Shown one piece after another: positions 1 through 7,745 of a stretch of 64,000 nucleotides of DNA (positions are counted from its first letter, which is position 1; each line of letters starts with the position of its first letter). The DNA is from JAGNLM01 sp964439835 (GTDB taxonomy: Bacteria; Pseudomonadota; Gammaproteobacteria; JAABTG01): NCBI GenBank assembly GCA_964439835.1, contig CAYTPQ010000010.1, forward strand, positions 11,981-75,980, read 5' to 3'. A program made the position numbers and the translations under genes. Under the pieces are notes generated by a model. That model did no database searches, was not told the DNA's origin, and saw nothing but the letters and a program-made list of their open reading frames with translations.

Positions 1-245
1 TGCAGTGGCAGGCGCGGGTCATCACGCTGCGGCGGCTCTGGCAAGAGACTGGCGGCGGCCCGGTACAGGCCCTGATCGAGGTCCGCGCCGTCGAGGCCGG
101 CGTCGGCGACCTGCTGGTCGCGCTGCCGGTAGCCCGCCTCGACGCACCGGTGCTCGTGATGGCCGCGACCATGGTGCGACAGTGGAAGGGCCTGGGAGTG
201 GGGCGGCACGCCTACGGCCCCGAGGTCGACTTCAGCGTCGCCTGA
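1..245 (+). CDS. 3' end of an unidentified gene (partial)
   Basis: An open frame enters from the left edge and stops with TGA at 243-245, giving the last 80 residues of a protein. The tail is mixed hydrophobic and charged, with a Gly-Val-Gly-Asp turn and an end reading GPEVDFSVA. There is no membrane segment or recognisable motif, and I cannot name the family. Codon composition matches the neighbours. It lies about 100 bp upstream of the thioredoxin gene, which has its own -10-like hexamer, so the two need not be cotranscribed. Confidence 0.6.
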   Translation, partial: QWQARVITLRRLWQETGGGPVQALIEVRAVEAGVGDLLVALPVARLDAPVLVMAATMVRQWKGLGVGRHAYGPEVDFSVA

Positions 246-284
246 CCCGGGCGGCCCCTGACTGCCGGTCCGAAAGCGATCGGT

Positions 285-290
285 TATACT
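285..290 (+). promoter_or_regulatory. Candidate -10 element for thioredoxin
   Basis: TATACT stands out in GC-rich sequence 55 bp upstream of the thioredoxin GTG start. No convincing -35 hexamer lies 16-18 bp upstream (CTGACT at 258-263 is 21 bp away). This is composition-based inference only. Confidence 0.35.
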
Positions 291-345
291 GCGCGCCAGA
301 CTGGCAGGCCCGGGGGCATTCCCGGACCTCACACCGGAGGCAATC

Positions 346-720
346 GTGGCTACCGTCGAGCTGACTCGCGACAACTTCAAGAACACCGTCGACAGCAACA
401 GCCTGGTCCTCGTGGATTTTTGGGCCGAGTGGTGCGGCCCCTGCCGGATGTTCGCGCCGATCTACGAGGACATCTCCGAGCGCTACCCCGACGCGGTGTT
501 CGGCAAGGTCAACACTGAGATGGAGCGCGAGCTGGCCCAGATGTTCGGTATCCGGTCCATCCCGACGCTGATGATCTTCCGCGACCAGATCATCATCTTC
601 TCGCAGCCGGGGGCGTTGCCGGCGTCGGCCCTGGAGGACGTGGTCCAGAAGGCGCAGGCCCTGGACATGGACATGGTCCGCGAGCAGATCGCGAAGCAGC
701 AGGCCCGCAAGGACGCCTGA
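346..720 (+). CDS. Thioredoxin
   Basis: A 124-residue cytoplasmic thioredoxin that would reduce disulfides in target proteins. The active site WCGPC is at residues 29-33, followed by Arg where classical TrxA has Lys. The cis-Pro loop reads IRSIPT, near residue 75. It starts with GTG, preceded by GGAGG at 336-340. The C-terminal tail after the fold (about residues 105-124) is longer than in E. coli TrxA (about 109 aa), charged and Gln/Lys-rich. The gene is followed 4 bp later by a Nudix hydrolase and probably shares its transcript. It belongs to the thioredoxin superfamily with confidence, but whether it is the main TrxA or a paralogue cannot be told here. Confidence 0.93.
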   Translation: MATVELTRDNFKNTVDSNSLVLVDFWAEWCGPCRMFAPIYEDISERYPDAVFGKVNTEMERELAQMFGIRSIPTLMIFRDQIIIFSQPGALPASALEDVVQKAQALDMDMVREQIAKQQARKDA

Positions 721-724
721 GCCG

Positions 725-1249
725 TTGCCCGTCTCCCGCCGCAGCCTCTACCGCGGCCGCATCGTCGATTTCGGGATCGAGACCATCGCCCAGCCGGACG
801 GGCGCACCCTCGAGATTGAGGTGGTGCGTCACCCCGGTGGGGCGGCGGTGGTGGCGCTCGACGCCGACGACCGCGTCTGCCTGCTACGCCAGTTCCGCGC
901 CCCGTTCGAGGACTGGCTCTGGGAGCTTCCCGCCGGAAAGATCGACCCGCCCGAGCCGGCCGAGGAGACCGCGCGCCGGGAGCTCGAGGAGGAAGCGGGC
1001 CTGCGGGCCGACCACTGGCGCTCGCTGGGCACCATCCTGACCTGCCCGGGCTTCTGCGACGAGGTCCTGCACCTCTACCTCGCCACCGGTCTGCACCCGG
1101 GCCCCGCGCGCACCGAGGCCGACGAGTTCATCGAGGTCCACTGGTGGCCCCTCGAGCGGGCCGTCGAAGAGGCGCGCAGCGGAGCCCTTCGCGACGGCAA
1201 GACGGTCGTCGCCCTGCTGCGGGCGGCGGCCTCAGAGCTCGGCCGCTGA
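725..1249 (+). CDS. nudF: Nudix hydrolase, ADP-ribose pyrophosphatase type
   Basis: A 174-residue Nudix hydrolase, likely cleaving ADP-ribose or ADP-sugars to AMP and a sugar phosphate. The Nudix box is complete: a Gly, five residues, Glu, seven residues, then REL-EEE-AGL. The N-terminal strand pattern (RGRIVDFG...VVRHPGGAAVVAL) is that of the NudF/ADPRase group. The start is TTG, 4 bp after the thioredoxin stop. The DUF1249 gene beyond it is convergent, with stop codons abutting. In E. coli nudF and yqiB (DUF1249) are also neighbours, which supports the subgroup. ADP-glucose as an alternative substrate would link it to glycogen turnover, but this is speculative. Confidence 0.88.
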   Translation: MPVSRRSLYRGRIVDFGIETIAQPDGRTLEIEVVRHPGGAAVVALDADDRVCLLRQFRAPFEDWLWELPAGKIDPPEPAEETARRELEEEAGLRADHWRSLGTILTCPGFCDEVLHLYLATGLHPGPARTEADEFIEVHWWPLERAVEEARSGALRDGKTVVALLRAAASELGR

Positions 1250-1762
1250 TCACGGCGTCGGGTCCGACGCGGAGGCCCCGGGCCTCGGGACGTCCCTGTA
1301 GGGCCCCGCGAAAAGATGCCCTTGGTGCAGGCAGTAGCCCAACCAGCGCTGCAGGAAGCGGTTCAGCTCCCACTTCGCCTCCAGCTCGGTCGGCGCCTCC
1401 CGCCGCCGACAGGGGGCTTGCCGGGCCGGGTGCCGGCGACTGTGGCTCACCGCCTCCATCAGGCGCGCGTCGTGGTACACCCGGGCGAGGACGTTCGGCT
1501 CGCAGACCTGTCCGCCCTCCCCCGCCAGGCGGTAGGTCAGATTGAGCGTGGTGGTGTAGCGCTGGCGCTCGATCACCGCGAGGTGCAGGTCCAGGGCCCC
1601 CGCCACCCGCGAGACCGCACCCCCTTCGAGACGGGCGAGGGCGGGGGCCAGGCGGCAGAGCCGCCGGTAGCTGCACTCCTGCAGGTCCAGCAGGCTCGCG
1701 AGCGTTCGCGGCTGACAGCCCGTCAGCAGAAAGGGGGGTCGGAACTCGGTGGCAATCAGCAC
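1250..1762 (-). CDS. DUF1249 (YqiB-family) protein
   Basis: A 170-residue soluble protein matching the YqiB/DUF1249 family of gammaproteobacteria. The pattern begins near TLASLLDLQECSYRRL, has a central L-T-Y-R and VYHDARLMEA stretch, and a C-terminal LNRFLQRWLGYCLHQGH helix. The molecular function of the family is not established. The start is GTG at 1760-1762. The stop abuts the nudF stop, so the two genes converge; in E. coli the two are adjacent, and the pairing is conserved here in altered orientation. The next gene upstream on this strand is the lipoprotein methyltransferase at 1804-2556, only 41 bp away, so the two may be cotranscribed. Confidence 0.82.
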   Translation of the reverse strand: MLIATEFRPPFLLTGCQPRTLASLLDLQECSYRRLCRLAPALARLEGGAVSRVAGALDLHLAVIERQRYTTTLNLTYRLAGEGGQVCEPNVLARVYHDARLMEAVSHSRRHPARQAPCRRREAPTELEAKWELNRFLQRWLGYCLHQGHLFAGPYRDVPRPGASASDPTP

Positions 1763-1803
1763 GGGCCGGGACTATAGCACAGGCCCCTCGGGCCACCGGC
1801 TCG

Positions 1804-2556
1804 CTACCGCTCCCGAGTCAGGGGCACGAACCGTACCGGCAGGACGTCCCGCTCCCGGAGGCTGCCGTCGGCGGCCCTCTCGATGACCTTCAGGGACTGG
1901 GACGAGGCGACCTCCCCCACCGGGATCACCAGCCGGGCGCCCGGCTTCAGCTGCTCGACGAGCGCCGGCGGCACGTGATCGGGCGCCGCGGTGACCAGGA
2001 TGCCGTCGAAGGGCCCGTGCTCGGGCCATCCGGCGTAGCCGTCGCCGACGCGGGTCACGACGTTCCCGTAGCCGAGGCGGTCGAGTCGCTGGCGCGCCTC
2101 CCGGGCCAGGGGCTCGACGATCTCGATCGAGTACACGCGCTCGGCAAGCTCCGCCAGGACCGCCGCCTGGTAGCCGGACCCGGTCCCGACCTCGAGCACG
2201 ACCGCGCCGGGCCCCAGGTCCAGCAGGTCGGTCATCAGGGCGACGATATAGGGCTGGGAGATCGTCTGCCCGTGGCCGATCGACAGGGGACGGTTATCGT
2301 AGGCGTAGGGCACCTGGGACGCCGGCACGAACTCGTGCCGCGGTACCCGGGCGAGGGCCTGGAGAACGGCGGGCGAAAGCCCCGGTCGTCCGGTCTCCCA
2401 GACCGTCGCCCGGGCCATCGCCGCCACCTCCTGCACCATGGCCGCCCGGGGGTCGGGCGGCGGGTCCGCGCAAGCGGCCAAGGCAGGCACGATCACCGCC
2501 AGCGCGATCGCGCCGAGGCGGCGGAGCACCCTAAGCCGAGCGCGAGCCAGGACCAC
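1804..2556 (-). CDS. Protein-L-isoaspartate O-methyltransferase with lipoprotein signal
   Basis: A 250-residue PIMT-family methyltransferase, which would methylate isoaspartyl residues with S-adenosylmethionine to start repair of damaged proteins. Family signatures are GHGQTISQP near residues 94-102 and the SAM motif LEVGTGSGYQ at 121-130. Unlike the usual cytoplasmic enzyme, it begins with a basic hydrophobic leader (residues 1-28) ending in the lipobox L-A-A-C, with Cys29. It should therefore be a periplasmic or membrane-anchored lipoprotein. The GTG start has a GGGAGG Shine-Dalgarno 6 nt upstream, so the leader is part of the gene and not a start artefact. The source of SAM outside the cytoplasm is unclear. 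Confidence 0.88.
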   Translation of the reverse strand: MVLARARLRVLRRLGAIALAVIVPALAACADPPPDPRAAMVQEVAAMARATVWETGRPGLSPAVLQALARVPRHEFVPASQVPYAYDNRPLSIGHGQTISQPYIVALMTDLLDLGPGAVVLEVGTGSGYQAAVLAELAERVYSIEIVEPLAREARQRLDRLGYGNVVTRVGDGYAGWPEHGPFDGILVTAAPDHVPPALVEQLKPGARLVIPVGEVASSQSLKVIERAADGSLRERDVLPVRFVPLTRER

Positions 2557-2613
2557 CGATACCCTCCCGAGCGGCGCGGCCGGACCCGGGGCCGCGCGCC
2601 CCTGCCCGGCGCC

Positions 2614-3354
2614 TCAGGGAAGCGGTGCCCACGGATTCTGGCGCAGCATCCAGTCCTGGCCGGGGTCCCGGCCGGGCTGGACAGCGACCCCGTAGGGGCT
2701 CCAGGGCGTGGCGTGGCGGAACTGCTCCTCGATGGCCTGGTGCTTCTGCTCGAAGAACTGGTCCATCCCCTGGCGAGTCGGGGGCAACGGGGCGACCGGC
2801 TCGCCCCCGGGCATCCCGTAGTAGGGCGCCAGCGGACCCCAGGGATAGGCCCCCGGCATACCGGGGACGCCCCGAAACATGTCGAGTGTGTCCCGACGGA
2901 ACTGGCGGCGCCCCTCCATCCAGTCGCGCCGCGCCTGGCCCCAGGGGTCCGTGGCCCGCAGCTGCGCGTCGACCTCCTGACGCCGCTGCTCCACGTACCG
3001 GTCCATGTCCGCACGCGAAGGAACGCCTTCCGGTGCCTCGCGCCGCTCCGCCTTGGACTCCCGGTGCCCGACTGCCCCCAACCGGTCCTCGTACTCCTTG
3101 CGCCGAGCCTCGATGGCCGCCCCGGGGGTGGGCGCCGCCGATGGGGACGCCGCTGCCGGTGCCCCGGGGACACCGGGGTTCACGGAGGCTGGAGCGGCAG
3201 CCGCAGGGCCCGAAGGCGCGGTGGGCGCGGCCGGTATCGCGGCGGGTGCTGCGGCGGCCGCACCCGCCTTATCGCCGGCGAGCGCCAGACCGGCCGCTCC
3301 CGGGGCCATCAGAAGGGTGGCCAAAATGGCCCTGGTCAGTACTCGCTGCATCAT
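2614..3354 (-). CDS. Secreted Ala/Pro-rich protein of unknown function
   Basis: A 246-residue protein that I do not recognise. The ATG pair at 3349-3354 follows GAGGAG with 6 nt spacing, which fixes the start. An N-terminal signal peptide (about residues 1-26, cleavage near LALAG) is followed by a low-complexity Ala/Pro linker to about residue 80. The second half is charged, with a coiled-coil-like stretch of Arg and Glu. Two imperfect copies of a module occur: one reads M-D-x-Y-V-E-Q-R-R-Q-E, the other M-D-Q-F-F-E-Q-K-H-Q-A, each followed by a W-containing TDPW/ATPW segment. It is probably periplasmic. It is preceded by an AT-richer stretch (3430-3460) that could hold its promoter. Confidence 0.7.
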   Translation of the reverse strand: MMQRVLTRAILATLLMAPGAAGLALAGDKAGAAAAAPAAIPAAPTAPSGPAAAAPASVNPGVPGAPAAASPSAAPTPGAAIEARRKEYEDRLGAVGHRESKAERREAPEGVPSRADMDRYVEQRRQEVDAQLRATDPWGQARRDWMEGRRQFRRDTLDMFRGVPGMPGAYPWGPLAPYYGMPGGEPVAPLPPTRQGMDQFFEQKHQAIEEQFRHATPWSPYGVAVQPGRDPGQDWMLRQNPWAPLP

Positions 3355-3570
3355 TGCCGTCTCCTCAGTCTGGCGTCGCAAGCAGGATCGGGACCTCGGG
3401 CTTCCGGCCCGACAGCACCCTTGGGGCTTGGTCGTAGTAGCTGGTATTTATATTAGCCCACGCTGATTCTGGCAGATGCCAAAGGACACCTTCTTGAGCC
3501 AGATCATGGCGGTGTGGCGGCAGACGCGTCGGGCTCGCGCAGGCCGGGGCTCCCCGGTAGAGTGCGCCGC

Positions 3571-4254
3571 ATGAGCGGTGAGGAGCCTTCGTTCCCCTCG
3601 TTGCTGCTGCTAGCCGCCGGCTGGATCGTCTATTTCGTCGTCCACTCGGCCCTGGCGTCGCTGCCGGTGAAGCGCTGGGTGGCCGCCCGCCATCCCGCCC
3701 TCGTGCCCGCGTACCGTCTGGGCTTCAATCTCGTCGCGGTGGCGCTGCTCCTGCCGGTGCTCTGGCTGATGTACAGCCTTCGCGGCCCGTGGATCTGGGG
3801 CTGGCAGGGCCCCGCGTGGCTCGTCGCGAACGGCCTCGCCGCACTGGCAGTGGCAGGGTTCGCCTGGTCACTACGGTTCTACGACGGCGGCGAGTTTCTG
3901 GGCACGCGCCAGTGGCGCACCCGGGAGCGCTCGGTGCTCGACCAGGAGAGACTGCGCCTCTCGCCGTTGCACCGGTTCGTGCGCCACCCCTGGTACGCCC
4001 TCGGGCTGGTGCTGGTGTGGACCCGGGACATGGACGCGGCGACGCTGCTGAGCGCGCTGTTGATCAGCGCCTACTTCGTCGTCGGCTCGTGGCTGGAGGA
4101 GCGCAAGCTGGCCGTGTACCACGGCGCGGCCTACCGGCAGTACCGCCAGCGGGTCCCGTCGCTCGTCCCCCTGCCCTGGCGCTACCTGACGGCCGCCGAG
4201 GCCGCCGCCCTGGAGGCCTCCGCCTCAGGGCCGCAGCGGCTGCAGGAGCAGTGA
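3571..4254 (+). CDS. ICMT/PEMT-like integral membrane methyltransferase
   Basis: A 227-residue membrane protein with four to five hydrophobic helices. Its C-terminal half has the isoprenylcysteine-carboxyl/phospholipid methyltransferase pattern: R-F-V-R-H-P-W-Y-A-L-G near the middle, and E-E-R-K-L then Y-x-x-Y-R-x-R-V-P-S-L-V-P near the end. In the family these residues bind SAM at the membrane face; the substrate here is unknown. NnrU-type proteins are a related possibility. I chose ATG at 3571; an upstream GTG at 3514 would add a basic tail without family support. Its 3' end overlaps that of gpmI, on the other strand, by 30 bp. Confidence 0.75.
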   Translation: MSGEEPSFPSLLLLAAGWIVYFVVHSALASLPVKRWVAARHPALVPAYRLGFNLVAVALLLPVLWLMYSLRGPWIWGWQGPAWLVANGLAALAVAGFAWSLRFYDGGEFLGTRQWRTRERSVLDQERLRLSPLHRFVRHPWYALGLVLVWTRDMDAATLLSALLISAYFVVGSWLEERKLAVYHGAAYRQYRQRVPSLVPLPWRYLTAAEAAALEASASGPQRLQEQ

Positions 4255-5769
4255 CTCCGCCGTCATCGCGGCGGGCTTGCGCAGCCCCATCAGGTGCAGG
4301 ACGGTGGGCGCGACCCCCGAGATCCCCCCCCCGGTGCGCAGGCGCCAGGGGGTGCTGTCGGCGATGAGGCACGGCACCGGGTAGACCGTGTGCTGGGTCT
4401 GGGGGGTACCCGTGACCGGGTCGACCAGCTCGTCGCAGTTGCCGTGGTCGGCGGTGAGGATGACCGAATAGCCCGCGGCGATCGCCCCCTCCACGATCCG
4501 CCCCACCTCCCGGTCCAGGGTCTCCACGGCCTTCAGCACCGCCTCGCGCACGGCGGTGTGGCCGACCATGTCGCCGTTGGCGAAGTTGACCACGATGAAG
4601 GCGTAGCGCCCGCTTGCCACCGCCTTCTCCACGGCGTCGGCCACCTCGCGCGCGCTCATCTCCGGCTGCAGGTCGTAGGTGGCGACCTTCGGCGAGGGCA
4701 CGATGACGCGGTCTTCGCCGGCGTGGGGCTCGCCCCGCCCGCCATTGAAGAAGTAGGTGACGTGGGCGGCCTTCTCGGTCTCCGCGCAGTGCAGCTGCTT
4801 TAGGCCGGCCTCGCTCAGGATCCCGGCCAGGGTCACCTTCGGCCGGTCGTGGTCGAAGGCCACGGGCAGGCCGTAGGCGGCGTCGTACTCCATCATGCAG
4901 GTGATCCGCACCGGCCGGAATTCGCCCCGGTCGAAGTGCTCGAAGTCCTCGTCGAACAGGGCCTCGGCCATCTGGCGGGGGCGGTCCTTGCGGAAGTTGA
5001 AGAAGATGATGTCGTCCTCGCCGCGCAGGGGCACCGCGCCCTGGATCACGGTCGGCGCGATGAACTCGTCGGTCTCCCCTGCCGCGTAGGCGGCCTCGAT
5101 GGCGGCCCGCGCCGACGGCGCCCGCCTCCCCTTCCCGTCCACCATCGCCCGCCAGGCCCGTTCGGTGCGGTCCCAGCGGTGGTCGCGGTCCATGGCGTAG
5201 TACCGCCCGGATACCGTTGCGATCGCGCCGCCGGCCTCGGCCAGCGCGGCCTCCAGGTCCGGCAGATAACCCAGGGCCGACTGCGGCGGCGTGTCCCGCC
5301 CGTCCGTGATCATATGCACGAGCGGGGTCGCGCCCCGCCGCCGGCACAGGTGCACCACCGCGACCAGGTGGCGGACGTGGCTGTGCACCCCGCCGTCGGA
5401 CACCAGGCCCGTGAGGTGAAGCGGCCGGCGCCGCCCGGCCGCGCGATCGATGGCGGCGAGCAGCACGCGGTTGTCGTAAAAGCTGCGGTCGGCAATGGCG
5501 TCGTCAATCAGCACCAGGTCCTGCCGGACGATGGCCCCGCAGCCGAGGATCATGTGGCCCACCTCGGAGTTGCCCATCTGGCCGTCGGGGAGACCCACCG
5601 CGTGGCCCGAGGCCTCCAGCAACGTGTGCGGGTAGCGGGCGAACAGCTCATCCAGGCGAGGGGTCGCCGCCTCGGCGACCGCGTTGTTGCGTTTGCTCGG
5701 GTTCGCGCCGAAGCCGTCCATGATGACGAGCAGGACCGGCCGGCGGGGGGCTCCGTGGGCGCTGGGCAT
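4225..5769 (-). CDS. gpmI: 2,3-bisphosphoglycerate-independent phosphoglycerate mutase
   Basis: A 514-residue alkaline-phosphatase-superfamily enzyme that interconverts 3- and 2-phosphoglycerate in glycolysis and gluconeogenesis. The metal-binding Asp is in VIMDGFG near residue 18 and the phosphorylated Ser is Ser68 in MGNSEVGH. Further signatures are SDGGVHSH, ITDGRDTPP, FFNFRKDR and a C-terminal TADHGNC. The frame is open far upstream, but ATG at 5767-5769 has GAGG 7 nt before it and gives the normal family length. The gene is divergent from the redoxin gene, with a 218 bp spacer that must hold both promoters. It supplies the PEP branch used by PpsA and PpdK further along. Confidence 0.96.
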   Translation of the reverse strand: MPSAHGAPRRPVLLVIMDGFGANPSKRNNAVAEAATPRLDELFARYPHTLLEASGHAVGLPDGQMGNSEVGHMILGCGAIVRQDLVLIDDAIADRSFYDNRVLLAAIDRAAGRRRPLHLTGLVSDGGVHSHVRHLVAVVHLCRRRGATPLVHMITDGRDTPPQSALGYLPDLEAALAEAGGAIATVSGRYYAMDRDHRWDRTERAWRAMVDGKGRRAPSARAAIEAAYAAGETDEFIAPTVIQGAVPLRGEDDIIFFNFRKDRPRQMAEALFDEDFEHFDRGEFRPVRITCMMEYDAAYGLPVAFDHDRPKVTLAGILSEAGLKQLHCAETEKAAHVTYFFNGGRGEPHAGEDRVIVPSPKVATYDLQPEMSAREVADAVEKAVASGRYAFIVVNFANGDMVGHTAVREAVLKAVETLDREVGRIVEGAIAAGYSVILTADHGNCDELVDPVTGTPQTQHTVYPVPCLIADSTPWRLRTGGGISGVAPTVLHLMGLRKPAAMTAESLLLQPLRP

Positions 5770-5987
5770 GGGGTAACCTCGGGAGGGTGAGCGGAGTCGG
5801 CGCGGCGGGGGCGGCCCGGGCGCGGCGAGGAGTTGGCTCGATATAGTCCGGGTTGCCGTCTCCTCTGGCAACCCCAGGGCCTTCCTCGGGTCCTGTGTAA
5901 CGCGGGGTCGCCCACAGGCGACCGGGTGTGCGGTCCATCTGTTAGACTTTTCTGAGACGATCCCGCCATTTCCCGACAGGAGACCCC

Positions 5988-6566
5988 ATGGCCCGCACGC
6001 CATCCACGATGCTCGATCTCGGTACACCCGCGCCGGACTTCCGGCTCCCCGACTCCCTCGGGAACCCTTACGCCCTGGCCGACTTCGCCGCCTCCCCGGG
6101 GCTGCTCGTCGTGTTCATGTGCAACCACTGCCCGTACGTGAAGCACATCCGCGACGAGTTCTCCGCCTTCGCGCGGGAGTACATCGGCCGCGGGCTCGCG
6201 GTGGTCGGCATCAACGCCAACGACGTCGCCCACTACCCCGACGACCGCCCGGAGAAGATGGCCGAAGAGGTGCGCGCCGCGGGCTACGTCTTCCCGTACC
6301 TGTACGACGAGACCCAGGCGGTCGCGAAGGCCTACCGCGCGGCCTGCACGCCCGATTTCTTCCTGTTCGACAAGGACCGCCGGCTCGTCTACCGGGGCCA
6401 GTTCGACGACAGCCGCCCCAACAGCGGCGTCCCGGTCACGGGCAAGGACCTGCGGGCCGCGGTGGACGCCCTGCTCGCGGGCCGCCCGATCCCGCCGGAG
6501 CAGAAGGCCAGCCTCGGCTGCAACATCAAGTGGAAGCCGGGCAACGAGCCCGACTACTACGGCTGA
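5988..6566 (+). CDS. Thioredoxin-like AhpC/TSA-family redoxin
   Basis: A 192-residue soluble protein with a thioredoxin fold. The active site is C-N-H-C-P at residues 45-49, preceded by a typical peroxiredoxin-like N-terminus (LGTPAPDFRLPDSLG). It matches the widespread group annotated as thioredoxin-family proteins with a VKHIRDEF helix after the active site; its substrate is not established. The ATG follows GACAGGAGACCCC, a good ribosome binding site. The next gene starts 20 bp after it and may be cotranscribed. There is no signal peptide, so it is cytoplasmic. Confidence 0.85.
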   Translation: MARTPSTMLDLGTPAPDFRLPDSLGNPYALADFAASPGLLVVFMCNHCPYVKHIRDEFSAFAREYIGRGLAVVGINANDVAHYPDDRPEKMAEEVRAAGYVFPYLYDETQAVAKAYRAACTPDFFLFDKDRRLVYRGQFDDSRPNSGVPVTGKDLRAAVDALLAGRPIPPEQKASLGCNIKWKPGNEPDYYG

Positions 6567-6585
6567 CCGGGTTCCCACCGCGGCC

Positions 6586-7086
6586 GTGCAGCGCCTCTAC
6601 TTCCTGCTCCCGGACGTCGCCACGACCCGCGCCGTGGTCGACGAGCTCAAGGGTGGCGGCGTCCCCGAGGGACGCATCCACGCCGTCGCGAGCGCCCGCA
6701 TCCCGCTCGAGGACCTGCCCGAGGCGACCGTGCTGCAGACCTCCGAGCTGCGCAGCGGGCTCGAAAAGGGCCTCGGCGTTGGGGGGGTGGCCGGGCTGCT
6801 CGGCGGGCTGCTGGCCGTCGCCTTCCCGCCGGCCGGGCTGATCCTGGGGGGCGAGGCCCTGCTGCTGATGATGCTGGCCGGGGCCGGGGCGGGTGCCGTG
6901 GTCTCGGGCCTGGTCGCGAAGGACATCCCCAACCACGAGCTACAGTCCTACAACGACGCGATCGCGCGCGGGCAGGTCCTGCTGATGGTGGACCTCCCAT
7001 CCGCAGAGCTCACGGCCTGGATGGACCGCATCCAGCAGCACCACCCGGAGGTCGATTTCGGGGTCTGCGAGTTGCCGCCTCGGTGA
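6586..7086 (+). CDS. Glycine-rich membrane protein, DUF1269-like
   Basis: A 166-residue protein with a soluble N-terminal ferredoxin-like segment (residues 1-55), two very Gly/Ala-rich hydrophobic helices (about 62-110) and a soluble C-terminal segment ending in VDFGVCELPP. This arrangement resembles DUF1269-type membrane proteins, whose function is not known. The start is GTG at 6586, without a strong ribosome binding site, 20 bp after the redoxin. The glycine-zipper-like helices suggest membrane insertion or oligomerisation. It overlaps no neighbour on its strand. The DUF assignment is from pattern memory. Confidence 0.6.
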   Translation: MQRLYFLLPDVATTRAVVDELKGGGVPEGRIHAVASARIPLEDLPEATVLQTSELRSGLEKGLGVGGVAGLLGGLLAVAFPPAGLILGGEALLLMMLAGAGAGAVVSGLVAKDIPNHELQSYNDAIARGQVLLMVDLPSAELTAWMDRIQQHHPEVDFGVCELPPR

Positions 7087-7142
7087 CCCGCGCGACCCCA
7101 CGCCCGTCGCTGTACCACAGACCCACCCAGAGGAAACACGCC

Positions 7143-7706
7143 ATGAAGAAGACCCTGCTGGCCCTCGCTACCGCTGCCCTCCTCGCCACGCCGGCACTTG
7201 CCGACGACACCCAGGCCCGCGTCGAGTCGAGCCGCGCCGCCGCCAAGCAGCTGATGGAAGTCCTGCGTGACGAGATGCAGGCCGCGGTGCAGACGGGTGG
7301 GCCCGTCGCCGCAATCGAGGTGTGCCACGACAAGGCCCAGGCCCTGACCAAGAAGATCGCCGACGAGCGCGGTTGGCGGGTGGCCCGCACCGCACACAAG
7401 CTCCGCAGCGAGAAGAACGCCCCCGACGCCTGGGAAGCGAAGGTCCTGGAGGACTTCCAGAAGCGCAAGGCCGCCGGCGAGGCGCTCGAGACCATGGAGT
7501 TCTCGGCGGTGGTCGAGGAGGGCGGCAAGAAGACCTTCCGGTACATGAAGGCCATCCCGATGGGAGGCGTCTGCTCGAACTGCCACGGCCCGGTGCTGAA
7601 GCCCGAGGTGATCAAGAAGCTCGATCAGTACTACCCGAAGGACCAGGCCCGCGGCTTCCAAGTCGGCGACCTGCGGGGCGCCTTCACCATCAGCCAGCCG
7701 ATGTAG
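7143..7706 (+). CDS. Periplasmic c-type haem protein, DUF3365/Tll0287-like
   Basis: A 187-residue protein with a clean Sec signal peptide (residues 1-20, cut after ALA) and one haem c motif, C-S-N-C-H, at 144-148. The conserved Cys61-His62 in IEVCHDKA and the R-Y-x-K-A-I stretch just before the haem motif fit the Tll0287/DUF3365 family, a PAS-like haem sensor or redox protein. The ATG at 7143 follows AGAGGAAACACGCC. It is a stand-alone protein here, not fused to a kinase or cyclase. It is followed by a GC-rich hairpin. An electron-transfer or haem-sensing role in the periplasm is inferred from family only. Confidence 0.82.
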   Translation: MKKTLLALATAALLATPALADDTQARVESSRAAAKQLMEVLRDEMQAAVQTGGPVAAIEVCHDKAQALTKKIADERGWRVARTAHKLRSEKNAPDAWEAKVLEDFQKRKAAGEALETMEFSAVVEEGGKKTFRYMKAIPMGGVCSNCHGPVLKPEVIKKLDQYYPKDQARGFQVGDLRGAFTISQPM

Positions 7707-7715
7707 TCTCCCGTC

Positions 7716-7745
7716 AGGCCGGTCGCGCGCCCGCGCGCCCGGCCT
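7716..7745. terminator. Bidirectional hairpin between convergent genes
   Basis: AGGCCGG (7716-7722) pairs with CCGGCCT (7739-7745), and inner CGCGCG repeats extend the stem. It lies between the stops of the DUF3365 gene (+) and the ABC permease (-), overlapping the latter's stop codon. There is no clear U-tract. Confidence 0.55.

Noticed and set aside
5770..6027. N-terminal extension of GpmI to 6027
   Set aside because: The extension has no family similarity, overlaps the redoxin gene, and the ATG at 5769 has its own GAGG site.
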